Below, piece by piece: positions 16,801-25,445 of a stretch of DNA of 64,000 nucleotides. The DNA comes from Bacteroidota bacterium (lineage in GTDB: Bacteria > Bacteroidota > Bacteroidia > Chitinophagales > Saprospiraceae), in contig CAUJEY010000162.1 in NCBI GenBank assembly GCA_963169325.1, positions 1 through 64,000 on the forward strand. Reading direction: 5' to 3'. The notes beneath the pieces are model-generated. The model ran no database searches. It was not told the origin of the DNA and saw only the letters and a list, made by a program, of their open reading frames with translations. The first letter of the stretch is position 1. The number at the start of each line of letters is the position of its first letter. The position numbers and the translations under genes are program-made.

Positions 16801-17369
16801 AACGCAAAAACCAGAAGCGCAATAAGGGCCAGCGTCCACACCGGGAATGGTTGGGGGTTATTAGGGCTCGGTCCTGATCCAGTTGGTGGTGGGGGCAATG
16901 TATCCTGTGTGGCTCCGGGAAGGCCAAACAGGCCATTCAGTAACGAACTCAGGTTGTTCGATGGGGCGGGATTGGTTGCCCCGTAGATAAAAAGAACCGT
17001 CACTGCAGCGACGGTCAGCAAGATCCAGACGATATTTCGCTTTTTTTGCTTTTTTATGTCTGTCTGAAGGTCGGAAGGATTCTCTTCGTCCGGGCGGTCG
17101 AATTGTTCCAGCCAGGCAGCGAAAAGTCCCTCGATTTCGGCTTGTTGCGCCTGGTTTTTGCATAGAAGCGGGGTTATATGGGTTAAAACATCGCGGGTAG
17201 TTGCCAGGACATTCCCCTTGAGTAAAAGGTTGGATATGAGTTGCCCGGTTTGTATGTGTTCATACACCCCGATAGAAAACCCGTGCGCTTTGAGGAATTC
17301 CACAAAACCGTCTATTTCTGGTAGTGCGACTTCGGCAGGCCAGTTTAGTCGTTCGAAATGGGCTCCCAT
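13872..17369 (-). CDS. vWA conflict-system protein fused to POT/PTR2 transporter
   Basis: A single uninterrupted 1165-residue frame. Residues about 1-100 match the N-terminal helical domain of MoxR-partner vWA proteins (PEIDGFVEFLKAHGFSIGVY). Two membrane helices follow (about 110-205). Residues 280-425 form a vWA domain (YLLLIDKASGRD, VFYFNRDIRN, LLLFSTGNGLLHP). Its MIDAS reads DKASG instead of DxSxS, so metal binding is doubtful. A helical region with TYGFAWLCACAIYPE and two more helices lead into a complete POT-family MFS transporter (about 710-1165) with the signature FAERFSYYGMRAVLVTFL. POT proteins import di/tripeptides with protons. As part of this operon the transporter may be a membrane effector controlled by the ATPase. 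It overlaps the MoxR gene by 25 bases. Confidence 0.85.
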   Translation of the reverse strand: MGAHFERLNWPAEVALPEIDGFVEFLKAHGFSIGVYEHIQTGQLISNLLLKGNVLATTRDVLTHITPLLCKNQAQQAEIEGLFAAWLEQFDRPDEENPSDLQTDIKKQKKRNIVWILLTVAAVTVLFIYGATNPAPSNNLSSLLNGLFGLPGATQDTLPPPPTGSGPSPNNPQPFPVWTLALIALLVFALVTIRSIGFYSAYMILKRRFPNLDEGFSLLKLPKPLVGDREEILRARKWISRFNRRIELDQPVVDFLSAVKATAANAGLTTLQYVPDLVIPEYLLLIDKASGRDVQAESLNDFLQLCDAQAVRHEVFYFNRDIRNCYKNSASGSAEFSQLTKRYPNHVLLLFSTGNGLLHPLSGQMEKWASDFLQDWHHKILFSPENPQPGQHKYAVFQRNGFQIYPMSAKGLATFAATDISPQPAKRPAQTAHFLPSLLYDQPMRWIDRNKPADSSIQQMLGVLKEQYLGTYGFAWLCACAIYPEIHLELTLYLGKNMLRDDQVSPVFTPALLSRLMQLPWFRYAYMPDWLRKVLLHEMYPGDAGQARQLVYNWFFSVIHEKEAGGALTLDIAVNQTAPAGNIKQHIFNRIARATPDKSIFKDYIFTGFMNDALAFKAPRIPGAAPMQWKLPGLKKIVLPEILKNEVLPKIVQHLLIALAAGLLMSVLVWKEIIHAGNLVSWVYGLGFLGLIAWLGYDIIRNLDIPKLFPRDMPPGLPYLLGFEFAERFSYYGMRAVLVTFLASTFFLNESGDNFSEANRMAFEHVLFFTTYNYIMPLIGGMVADWFFGKYRVTLWLSLVYCFGSLMLVWAAGFESLWWVTISLELIAIGSSSIKATISALIGDQYTNRNYPSMAKAYSSFYFLVNLGALLSMFLTPFLYTIYGITVAFALPAFTMVTGTLVFWLGKKKIRKEQTSLLDRRIGSDWITLVDFKSLWGTIRRETAQAIPVFRQAFAVLTFIPIFWLLWNQSSSDWILQAQHLDLTLFGDISLSMEQVQTSNTIMVLILIPVFTSIIYPYFNKRVASITPLRKIGAGFAFTTLSFAIIATIQHQIDMGDRPSVWWQILAYFILTIGEVLIAISGLEFTYSIAPKRFKSIGIAFWLIMIPVGNYLVKLIYNTFYKWEIFSNSHNAYYFWLYFGIGAVTTVLFILVARRIKLGPPEMIG

Positions 17370-18340
17370 GACGATTGTGTCGCTTTTACTAAATCCAGAT
17401 CTTCCTTGTTTTTAATCAGGACGCCCAGCGTTTGGGTTGCCAATTCGGGTGACAATCGCTCAGGCGGGTTCTCCCGTGCCACTCCTTTGATCGCCTGTAA
17501 CCACAGCAACAACTCTCCGATGGTCGGTTTCTTCATCAACCCGTCCGTCGCTCGGAGGTTCAGGAACACGTCGATGGCATCAAGGAACAAGGACTGGGGT
17601 AAAATGGTAGCGCCCAGGCGTTTGGCCACAATGGCTGTCAGTTTCTCCCTGTCGTCTGGAAATACGATATGGTGGTAAATGCAACGCCGCAGAAAGGTTT
17701 CCGGCAGGTTCCGTTCCGAATTACTGGTGATGACGACGATAGGAGCGAGTGCGGGTTCTGCTGTCACCAATTGGTTTTCGAGTTCAGGTATTCGGAAATA
17801 CAGGCCTTCCAATTCATTCAATATATCATTCGGGAAGTCTCTGGGCGCCTTGTCAATTTCATCAATCAGCACCACAGACCTGAACTGCTGGCCTCCTTCA
17901 AAAATCTGCGGCACCAGGTGTTGGTATTGTTCCGGTGGAAGAGTCCTTAAAATAGCCTGCCCCAATGCATTGTAAGTGATAAATTCTTTGGCAGCGGTGG
18001 GTTTTTTCGTTTGGGCCGACTGGAAATACCCGACCATGTTGAAGAAGTAAAACAAGTCGCTGGCTTTGCTGTTGGATTTAGCCTCAAACTTGAACAAAGC
18101 CATTTGTCCGAGTTCCCATGCCAGCCGGGCAGCAAATTGGGTTTTACCCGTGCCGGGTTCCCCTGTCAGCAAGAGCGGTTTACCCATCAGGATTGCAATG
18201 TTAGCGGCATTGGCTAGGGCCGGATCGGTAGTGTAATTTTGAGGGTCGATTTCTTCTTTAAAACGCGAAGGAGGGATGGACTGGAGCAAGTCGGCAGATG
18301 CCGGTTCCTGCCTGTGGCCTGAAAAAAATGGAAAATCCAT
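17345..18340 (-). CDS. MoxR-type AAA+ ATPase
   Basis: The 331 residues carry the MoxR pattern: Walker A LLTGEPGTGKTQFAARL (about 53-69), Walker B VVLIDEIDKAPRDFPND (about 150-166), sensor 1 VVITSNSERNLPETFLRR and a C-terminal lid domain. MoxR ATPases act as chaperones on vWA partner proteins. Here the partner is the overlapping downstream vWA-POT fusion, and an inactive-STAND-like gene lies ten bases upstream. Cytoplasmic. This arrangement matches EAD-linked NTP-dependent conflict systems known from comparative genomics. Confidence 0.9.
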   Translation of the reverse strand: MDFPFFSGHRQEPASADLLQSIPPSRFKEEIDPQNYTTDPALANAANIAILMGKPLLLTGEPGTGKTQFAARLAWELGQMALFKFEAKSNSKASDLFYFFNMVGYFQSAQTKKPTAAKEFITYNALGQAILRTLPPEQYQHLVPQIFEGGQQFRSVVLIDEIDKAPRDFPNDILNELEGLYFRIPELENQLVTAEPALAPIVVITSNSERNLPETFLRRCIYHHIVFPDDREKLTAIVAKRLGATILPQSLFLDAIDVFLNLRATDGLMKKPTIGELLLWLQAIKGVARENPPERLSPELATQTLGVLIKNKEDLDLVKATQSSWEPISND

Positions 18341-18349
18341 GGGCTTACT

Positions 18350-19258
18350 TTACTTGTTTAATTTGACAACGTTATGGGCAATGTCAGCAATGTCCTTCAA
18401 TGGCACATTGCTTTTGGATTTTAATACCTTCCCAATCTCAAGCATAAGATTTGTCTTGAACTGGTGTATCCGTCGACATTGCTGAAATTCGGGTTCCATA
18501 AACCAATTGGCAACATCCGGATCCCGGATAAATTCGAACTCTGGTAACACAACGGCTTGCGGCATAGCGCCGGCAAATGCGGACAGGATTTCTCTCGGTT
18601 TGGCCCGTGCCTGCCTGCGGAACAGGGCGCCGAACAAAGAATCTCCGGAAGGATACCCGACATAGGCAATAACCAGCAAGGGCTGTTTGGCACCCAAATT
18701 TGTTTGGGTATGCCAAAAATTGGTATGGGTTTTCAATATACTGTCCAAGACACCCAAAGGGAGTCGCGCAGGCAGCGAGGTATAGAATATACTGGCCCCT
18801 TTGTTCCGTTTTCTTAATGTTTCGATTATCGTTTCATGGCCCGTCAGTCCGGAAAAATACCTGCGGCTGATATCGGCCACAACCTCCATCCTGTATTTGG
18901 ACTCATCCAAAAAGGATTCGGGCGTATTGAAAAAGAATATCTCGCAGGGTTTGCTCGGAATACCCAACAGATTCATTATTCTGAATTTGGCCAGGCGTTC
19001 CACATACAGATCATGCCGGTGGTGTTCGTAGCCATGAATAAAAATAGTACTAATGCCTTGCCCTTTACATCGCTTACTCATTTCAGAATCCTGCAAGTTC
19101 CGGTCAACTAATGAAAGTAGTTCCTCAATATTCCATGTTTCGGCGTCTGCCGCGGGCAGATCTCCGTTTATATTGATGGTAATGTTCTTATCGCCGATTA
19201 GTACATCACCCCTGTGGGCGGTAATTGAACTACTATCAACAATGTTTTTTTTCATCAT
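18350..19258 (-). CDS. Inactive-STAND-like (iSTAND) protein with beta linker
   Basis: The 302 residues begin with a repetitive strand segment (SSSITAHRGDVLIGDKNITI) like the linker of the EAD gene upstream. The main domain starts STIFIHGYEHHRHDLYVERL, where a P-loop would be expected but is lost. It continues with strand ending PLLVIAYVGYP and then VVLPEFEFIRDPDVANWF, which fit the degenerate STAND fold seen in MoxR/vWA conflict systems. It probably acts as a non-hydrolysing sensor or adaptor. It lies in line with the MoxR gene (gap nine bases). The fold assignment is by pattern and needs a profile search. Confidence 0.6.
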   Translation of the reverse strand: MMKKNIVDSSSITAHRGDVLIGDKNITININGDLPAADAETWNIEELLSLVDRNLQDSEMSKRCKGQGISTIFIHGYEHHRHDLYVERLAKFRIMNLLGIPSKPCEIFFFNTPESFLDESKYRMEVVADISRRYFSGLTGHETIIETLRKRNKGASIFYTSLPARLPLGVLDSILKTHTNFWHTQTNLGAKQPLLVIAYVGYPSGDSLFGALFRRQARAKPREILSAFAGAMPQAVVLPEFEFIRDPDVANWFMEPEFQQCRRIHQFKTNLMLEIGKVLKSKSNVPLKDIADIAHNVVKLNK

Positions 19259-19463
19259 ATCAATTAAGCCTTAAAAAAGACAAGTGCCTGTTCTCATAGA
19301 AAAGCAAGGTATAAAGTTCTCTGAATAAAAAAGGCTATGGCTAAAGTAGTAGGGATTTGAAATATTGGCTCATGCTCCCATTGCCTGATTGATTTCACAA
19401 TATCCTGAAAACCAGGATATTTTTAGGATTCAGCCAAACGAGGAATATATTGGCCTACACTTT

Positions 19464-20258
19464 TTATTTCAACTTCCCCACCACTCCCAACAACGCCGAA
19501 ACAATTTGATTCCGTTCCACATTAGCATCACCGTTGGAAAGCACACCGGTACGTTCTTTCCGGGCCAAGGTATCCCATCGCCCAGACAAAAGTAATACAT
19601 CATCCAGAAAATGAGGAGCGTTCACTTCGGTATAATCTATAATTTGTGGGAGAGCCTCTTCGGCTCGATTAGCCGCAATCAAAGTACGCATGGATTTTTT
19701 AAAATCGGAAGCCTCGGCTGCACTTGCCGGCTTGCCGGGCACATCACCGTAATAATTCACGTCGCCGATGTGAACATTGCCACCGGCATGAACAATATCG
19801 TCGCCTAAACGGAAATCTCCGCCCGTTTTGATCGTACTGCCCTTTACCACATTCTTTTGATCGTAATCGTCTCCAGAAGCGGCGCCCCGATCACCGATAT
19901 GCATATTCCCTTGTACCTCCACGTTGGAATTATCCACCACGTTTTTCAAACGCTCCCGTTGTACAGTAAAGGCCTGAATTTGCTCATGCAGTTCTTTTAT
20001 AAACTGCTCGTTTTCCAGTAATTTGGGCAGTTTCTGCTCAACAACAGTCTTTTTAAGTGCATCATTGCCCGGCGTGTTGATGACGGCCTCAGCGATCGGA
20101 TCGTCAACCAGGAACCAGGAACGCACCCATTTCATGGATGTCGTAATAAAATCCTTAGGAAATTTTTTGACCTCCTCATTTTCGATAACAAGGCCCAAAA
20201 CGTACTTGAGTGCAGTTTCAAACATGATATTTGGTGTTTTAAATGATTGACTTTTCAT
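19464..20258 (-). CDS. EAD11-like adaptor with repeat beta linker
   Basis: The 264-residue protein starts one base after the hsdR stop; a second ATG at 20225 is possible. An N-terminal helical domain (about 12-105) is followed by a strand-rich repeat linker (NMHIGDRG, GDFRLGDD, GGNVHIGDVNYYGD), and then a C-terminal effector-associated domain. The EAD reads FKKSMRTLIAANRAEEALPQ, FLDDVLLLSGRWDTLARKE and a final helix NQIVSALLGVVGKL. The pattern (R-x-L-I-x-x-x-x-x-E-A-L, then L-L-S-x-R-W) matches EAD11. EADs link sensors and effectors by homotypic contacts, so it probably recruits partners to the MoxR system. Confidence 0.65.
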   Translation of the reverse strand: MKSQSFKTPNIMFETALKYVLGLVIENEEVKKFPKDFITTSMKWVRSWFLVDDPIAEAVINTPGNDALKKTVVEQKLPKLLENEQFIKELHEQIQAFTVQRERLKNVVDNSNVEVQGNMHIGDRGAASGDDYDQKNVVKGSTIKTGGDFRLGDDIVHAGGNVHIGDVNYYGDVPGKPASAAEASDFKKSMRTLIAANRAEEALPQIIDYTEVNAPHFLDDVLLLSGRWDTLARKERTGVLSNGDANVERNQIVSALLGVVGKLK

Positions 20259-20259
20259 C

Positions 20260-23200
20260 TTATTCTTCCCCTGCCATCAACTCCGCCTGCTTCAGCACCA
20301 ACCGTACCGCCTGCTCCTGCTTATCCGGCGGATACCCATGTTTCCGCAACACCCGCTTGATGCTCGACCGCAACTTCGCCCGCACCGATTCTTTCACCGA
20401 CCAGTCAATCGACGCGTTTTCCCGGAAACTTTGGTACAAATCGAGGGCAATTTGTTTCAACACCTCATCCCCCAAAACGGCCACCGCGCTATCGTTCGTT
20501 TCGAGGGCATCGTAAAAGGCTACCTCGCCTTCCGTTAGCCCTAATTCCTCACCCCGGTGTTTGGCCTTGTTTATACCCTTGGCCATCTGGATCATCTCTT
20601 CGATGAACTCGACGGTGGTGATCATCTGGTTTTGATACCGGCGCACGGCATTTTCGAGCATTTCAGAGAAATTGCGGCTCTGTACCAGGTTGGAGCGAGC
20701 AATGAGGCGCAATTCGTCGCCCAGGATTTTCCGCAGCATTTCGGCGGCCAGGTTCTTGCGTTTCAGGTCTTTGACCTCGTGCATAAACTCCGGGGAGAGA
20801 ATGCCCGAAATATCCGGCTTCGGGATGCCGGCCAGGGCGAATAAATCCACTACGTTTTCACTGATCACCGCTTCGCTCACCAATTGCCGAATAGCGGTAT
20901 CCACTGCCGAGGGCCCACCGTCCGTTTTGGCGGCGCGGCGGTCGCCGGCGTCCTGCTCCTGCGTTTTGATGATGTAATTGCGCAGCTCCTGAAAGAACTG
21001 CACCTCGTCGCGATATTTCAATACCTCGTCGTCGGCGCCGGCAAGGGCAAAAGCTTTGAGTAGGGCGTAAACAAACTCCCGGAATTGTTTTTTACCTTCG
21101 GGCAAAGCAGCAAGGTAATCCATCGCGTCGGCAATGTATTCGAGGCGGTCGGCGGCTTTTTCAAGCCGGAAATAAAATTTGTAGTTGAAGCCCGGTCGGT
21201 CGGCCGTTTTCGCGAAAAGCGAAGTCACCTTTTCGTATTGCAATTTAAAAGCGAACACCGCCTCTTTTTCATCGTAAGTCGGTTTGCCTTGGCCACCGTT
21301 TTCCACGTAGTTTTCGAGGGCCACTTTCAGGTCGTAGGCAATGCCGATGTAATCCACAATCAGGCCGCCGGATTTGTCGCGAAACACCCGGTTGGTGCGG
21401 GCAATGGCCTGCATCAGGTTGTGCCCACACATGGGCTTATCCACGTAGAGCGTATTCAGGCAGGGCGCATCGAATCCGGTAAGCCACATATCCCTCACGA
21501 TGACGAGTTTTAAGGGATCGTCGGGATTTTTCAGGCGGTTACCGATAAGCTCGATGCGTTGTTTGTTCCGGATATGCTCCTGCCAATCCGGGCCATCGGA
21601 TGCGGCTCCAGTCATGATGATTTTCATCGCGCCTTTTTGGTCGTCGGAGTCGTACCAATCCGGGCGCAGCTTTTTGATTTCGTCGTGCAGGTCCACACAG
21701 ATGCGACGGCTCATGCAGACGATCATCGCTTTGCTCAAACCGGCGTCGTTCCGGCGCTCGAAGTGCTGGACTATATCGGCGGCTACTTGCACCAGGCGGG
21801 GTTGGCTGCCGACCACGGCCTCGATACGCGCCCATTTTGCCTTGCGCCGCTGGCGCTCGGTAGGTTCGTCGGCTTCCGTGACATCTTCGAGCAGTTCATT
21901 AACTTTTTCGTCGAGCACCTTCGCGGCTTCTTCGTCGAGTTTGATTTTCACCAGGCGGCTTTCGTAGTAGATCGGCACCGTCGCGCCGTCATCCACCGCC
22001 CGTTTGATGTCGTACACATCCACGTATTCACCAAAGACGGCACGGGTGCTGGCATCGGCTTTTTCGATGGGCGTACCGGTGAAGCCTAAAAAAGTGGCAT
22101 ACGGCAGGGCATCGCGCAAATGCCGGGCGAAACCATCGATCATATCGTATTGACTGCGGTGCGCCTCGTCGGCAATGACGACGATATTCCGGCGTTCGGA
22201 AAGCATGGGGTATTTCGCGGCCACCATTTTGCGTTTGCCAGCTTCGTCGAAACCCGCCTCTTCCAGGATCAAAAACTTTTGGAGCGTGGTAAATACAATG
22301 CCCCCGGACGCCACTCCAAGCAAATCTTTCAGCGAATCGCGGCCTTCGGCATGTTTGGGCGTCTGCCGTAACAAACCCCGGCAGGCGGAAAAGGTGCCGA
22401 ACAACTGCTGGTCCAGGTCGTTCCGGTCGGTGAGCACGACGAGCGTGGGGTTTTCCATTTCCGGCGCCAATACCAATTTGCCGGCAAAAAATACCATACT
22501 CAAACTCTTCCCGGAACCTTGCGTATGCCATACCACACCACCCCGGCGGTCGCCCTCCGGAGAGGTGGCTGTGATAGTAGTTTGAATGGCCTTATTGACG
22601 GCATAGTATTGGTGATACTGCGCAATTTTTTTGATCGTCTTTTCCCGCGTTTCCTCGAACAGGATAAAATGCCGCAGCAGGTCGAGCAGCGTTTTTTTGT
22701 TCAGCATGCCCCGGAGCAGGGTTTCCTGGTCGGGGCGGCCCGGCTCGATGACGTGTACGCCATCGGTACTTTTCCAGGGCATGAAGCGGCTGTAATCGCT
22801 CGAAATGGTGCCAGCTCGGGCGTGGATCCCGTCGCCGATGATGCAAAAAGCATTGTATCGGAAGAGTACCGTTATTTCCTTTTTATAGGTTTGGATTTGG
22901 TTCCAGGCATTCTCCAGCGTAGCGTTGACGTCGTTGGGGTTTTTAAATTCGAGCAACACCAGGGGCAAACCATTGACGTAAATGACCGTATCGGCCCGGC
23001 GGTTTTTGTGATTTTCGATGACGGTCAGTTGCCGCACTGCCACAAACTCATTGCGCTCCGGATATTCGAAGTCCAACAGCCAGGCTTTGTCGGTGCGCAC
23101 TTCGCCTTGTTTGTTCCGGAAAGTCACGTCTACTCCTTCGGTGACTAGGCGGTGAAAAGCGTGGTTATTGGCCAATACGTCGACTGCTTCGGCTCGCATG

Positions 23201-23427
23201 ACTTTGCGCACTACGTCTTCCCGCGCTTCTGTGGGTAACGTCGGGTTAAGCCGGCCAATGGCCTGTGCCAACCGGTCCCGCAACACGACCTCTTGAAACT
23301 CACGTTCCTGCGGGCGCGCACCCTCCGGAGCGATGTCGGGACCCCAGATGATTTCGGTGTAGCCGAGTTCGTCGCGGAACAGGCGGCCAGAGTCGTATTC
23401 GATGGCGTCTTCGTTTAGGGTGCGCAT
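20260..23427 (-). CDS. hsdR: Type I restriction endonuclease subunit R
   Basis: The 1055 residues match HsdR. The N-terminal PD-(D/E)xK nuclease reads [20 protein letters not shown] with the D...ExK triad (about 150). The two RecA helicase domains show [17 protein letters not shown] (motif I, about 300), [12 protein letters not shown] (DEAH) and [12 protein letters not shown] (motif III). A C-terminal assembly domain follows. It cleaves unmodified DNA after ATP-driven translocation with HsdM and HsdS. Its first 86 bases are duplicated at 25360-25445, showing that the gene once abutted the gene at 25445-26362. An EAD11-like gene starts one base after its stop. Confidence 0.95.
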   Translation of the reverse strand: MRTLNEDAIEYDSGRLFRDELGYTEIIWGPDIAPEGARPQEREFQEVVLRDRLAQAIGRLNPTLPTEAREDVVRKVMRAEAVDVLANNHAFHRLVTEGVDVTFRNKQGEVRTDKAWLLDFEYPERNEFVAVRQLTVIENHKNRRADTVIYVNGLPLVLLEFKNPNDVNATLENAWNQIQTYKKEITVLFRYNAFCIIGDGIHARAGTISSDYSRFMPWKSTDGVHVIEPGRPDQETLLRGMLNKKTLLDLLRHFILFEETREKTIKKIAQYHQYYAVNKAIQTTITATSPEGDRRGGVVWHTQGSGKSLSMVFFAGKLVLAPEMENPTLVVLTDRNDLDQQLFGTFSACRGLLRQTPKHAEGRDSLKDLLGVASGGIVFTTLQKFLILEEAGFDEAGKRKMVAAKYPMLSERRNIVVIADEAHRSQYDMIDGFARHLRDALPYATFLGFTGTPIEKADASTRAVFGEYVDVYDIKRAVDDGATVPIYYESRLVKIKLDEEAAKVLDEKVNELLEDVTEADEPTERQRRKAKWARIEAVVGSQPRLVQVAADIVQHFERRNDAGLSKAMIVCMSRRICVDLHDEIKKLRPDWYDSDDQKGAMKIIMTGAASDGPDWQEHIRNKQRIELIGNRLKNPDDPLKLVIVRDMWLTGFDAPCLNTLYVDKPMCGHNLMQAIARTNRVFRDKSGGLIVDYIGIAYDLKVALENYVENGGQGKPTYDEKEAVFAFKLQYEKVTSLFAKTADRPGFNYKFYFRLEKAADRLEYIADAMDYLAALPEGKKQFREFVYALLKAFALAGADDEVLKYRDEVQFFQELRNYIIKTQEQDAGDRRAAKTDGGPSAVDTAIRQLVSEAVISENVVDLFALAGIPKPDISGILSPEFMHEVKDLKRKNLAAEMLRKILGDELRLIARSNLVQSRNFSEMLENAVRRYQNQMITTVEFIEEMIQMAKGINKAKHRGEELGLTEGEVAFYDALETNDSAVAVLGDEVLKQIALDLYQSFRENASIDWSVKESVRAKLRSSIKRVLRKHGYPPDKQEQAVRLVLKQAELMAGEE
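23342..23427. repeat. 86-bp direct repeat, hsdR 5' end (copy 1)
   Basis: This stretch, containing the start and first 28 or so codons of hsdR, recurs at 25360-25445 in the same orientation with two G/A differences. The repeats are exactly 2018 bases apart and bracket the TPR gene at 23575-25278. Confidence 0.85.
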
Positions 23428-23574
23428 TACGATTTGTAAAAATTAAGGCACAAAGAATATTTGAAATAAAAAGAAAAAATCTTTGAAAATCAGCGTCTTA
23501 GATCAAATGAGGCTTTTTTAGTTCTATATTTTGCCAATCAAATATTTACGATACATCCGTTCGTATTCAAAAAA

Positions 23575-25278
23575 TCACTGCGCCTGACTGAACTCCTGCT
23601 GCTTAAGCGCTATAAGCAAGTCTTCCACAGAGATGGTGAATACGCCACCTTGCTGTTTATTAACCGTTACCCTCCAATCGACATATCCTTCTTCAAAAGC
23701 CGGCAATTTACTGATATTACCCACCAATTCTATTTGGCTGTTATCGATTGCTTCTTTTGCAAAGGGCATATAGCCAACCTCTTCGAATGGAGCGTCCGCT
23801 TCACCAAAGTCAATGTTACTCAACGATACGTGGATAATGACGCCATATCCTTGGATCGAATCCGTTCTGAGTATCGTCAAAGTATAAGAAGGCATTCCGG
23901 CTTTATTGTTACTTTTCCAGGTTTGCCCCATTTTGTATTTTTTATCCACGTACCGAAATCTGTTCAACCCATTGTCTTCCATAAGTTTTTTGACCGTGAC
24001 ATTATGCGGGTTCATCATGCTTGCCAGGTCTATGTCCTCAAAGGCTTTTGTCATATTATTGTCTTCGCAATAGAGTGCACCCCTGCCCGCGTAGGCTTCC
24101 ATAAAATAAGGATCAAGGCTGATGGCCTTACTTATATCTTTCAAAGCAGCTGCCCTGTCATTTTGTTTGTAATGGGTCACTCCTCGGTTGAAGTATGCTA
24201 ATTCGTGGTTGTTATTGATCCGTATAGCCGCATCAAAATCCTTCCTCGCTTCATCAAATTTATTGCCCAAGCTACTAATGATCCCTCTGTTTACATATGC
24301 TTCCGCGTATTCCGGGTTAATACGAATAGCGGTTGAAAAGTCCCTGAAAGCCTCGCCGTATTTTTCCATTTCTGCTAATACAATACCTCTACTGTAATAG
24401 GCGGAAGCCATTTTCGGCTTCCTTTCAATGGCTTTAGAGAAATAATCAGCCGCCTTTTGATTGTCATTCAGCAATTCGGTATAAAGGATGCCACTCAAAC
24501 GATATATCTCCTCACGTGCCTCATTATGCAATGCCAATGTATCGCCAAAATAGGATTCTATCAACTTGATGGCTTTAGCCAATTCGTTGTCTTTCAATGC
24601 AATATAGGGTTCGATCCATGCTTCGAAACTCTGGTCATCGACCTTCAGGTCGCCAGTCAGAATACTTTCAAAGGAGTTGACCTTAAACAGGTTCATCTTT
24701 CTATCCGTCCTAACCGTACTGTCGGGTATCAATACATTGGCTATTGTATCCGATAAACTGTATCTAAAGCACATTTCCGCATCGGTACAACTTCCTGTTA
24801 CGTTCGCGAACCCGTAGATTAACAAATCCGCCTGGTATTCAATTTGAAGGTCTCTGGCCTGTTTTTTATCTTCAGGGGATTCGATGTCACTGGCATATTT
24901 TACGTTTATACGCAACCCTTTCGTACTCTGGATATACTTCAGGCGTTCTGCAATCAAACGACCCAGGCATTTCGCGTTGTTGTTTTCCGAAATATCTTCA
25001 AATTTCAGTACCAGAACATTGAACAACGTGTCATGCTCGGAGAATGGCATAGTAGGTTCTTCTATATCCAAAGAATCGTCACATGAAGTATATGATTTAG
25101 TATAATAAATTGGTTTTTCCAGACCGATGGATTCGAATAACTCCGTTACCCAGATAATAGCGGTACCCATACCGATTAACAGAAGTATAGGCTGAAAAAA
25201 ATGAAGCCTGCAAAATAAAAGCTTGCAGCCATTATGACACCTTTTTCGCTTTTTAGTTATGCCGAAACATCGCATCAT
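23575..25278 (-). CDS. Membrane-anchored TPR protein inserted before hsdR
   Basis: The 567-residue protein opens with a small zinc-ribbon-like motif (MRCFGITKKRKRCHNGC, then LLFCRLHFF), resembling the C..C...C..H modules of the kind that read ITKKGxRC. One membrane helix (ILLLIGMGTAIIWVTELF) follows, then an alpha/beta region, and TPR units at about 255-420 (AYYSRGIVLAEMEKYGEAFR, YVNRGIISSLGNKFDEARKD). A beta-rich C-terminal domain closes it. It lies between two copies of the hsdR start, so it was inserted into the restriction operon. Role unknown; tethering or sensing at the membrane is possible. Confidence 0.65.
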   Translation of the reverse strand: MMRCFGITKKRKRCHNGCKLLFCRLHFFQPILLLIGMGTAIIWVTELFESIGLEKPIYYTKSYTSCDDSLDIEEPTMPFSEHDTLFNVLVLKFEDISENNNAKCLGRLIAERLKYIQSTKGLRINVKYASDIESPEDKKQARDLQIEYQADLLIYGFANVTGSCTDAEMCFRYSLSDTIANVLIPDSTVRTDRKMNLFKVNSFESILTGDLKVDDQSFEAWIEPYIALKDNELAKAIKLIESYFGDTLALHNEAREEIYRLSGILYTELLNDNQKAADYFSKAIERKPKMASAYYSRGIVLAEMEKYGEAFRDFSTAIRINPEYAEAYVNRGIISSLGNKFDEARKDFDAAIRINNNHELAYFNRGVTHYKQNDRAAALKDISKAISLDPYFMEAYAGRGALYCEDNNMTKAFEDIDLASMMNPHNVTVKKLMEDNGLNRFRYVDKKYKMGQTWKSNNKAGMPSYTLTILRTDSIQGYGVIIHVSLSNIDFGEADAPFEEVGYMPFAKEAIDNSQIELVGNISKLPAFEEGYVDWRVTVNKQQGGVFTISVEDLLIALKQQEFSQAQ

Positions 25279-25359
25279 GTTGCTATTTGGTAAAAGTTTT
25301 GTAAATTTTGAGTATCCAAGAAGCGTTGGGCAAGGAAATCGAGCAAATAATGTCGTAGG

Positions 25360-25445
25360 CCCCAGATGATTTCGGTGTAGCCGAGTTCGTCGCGAAACAG
25401 GCGGCCAGAGTCATATTCGATGGCGTCTTCGTTTAGGGTGCGCAT
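25360..25445. repeat. 86-bp direct repeat, hsdR 5' end remnant (copy 2)
   Basis: The second copy of the hsdR start has its ATG at 25445, overlapping the TAA of the upstream gene (TAATG). That is the natural coupling expected of the original operon. Reading frame is lost after about 28 codons where the inserted segment begins. It marks the original position of hsdR. Confidence 0.85.
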
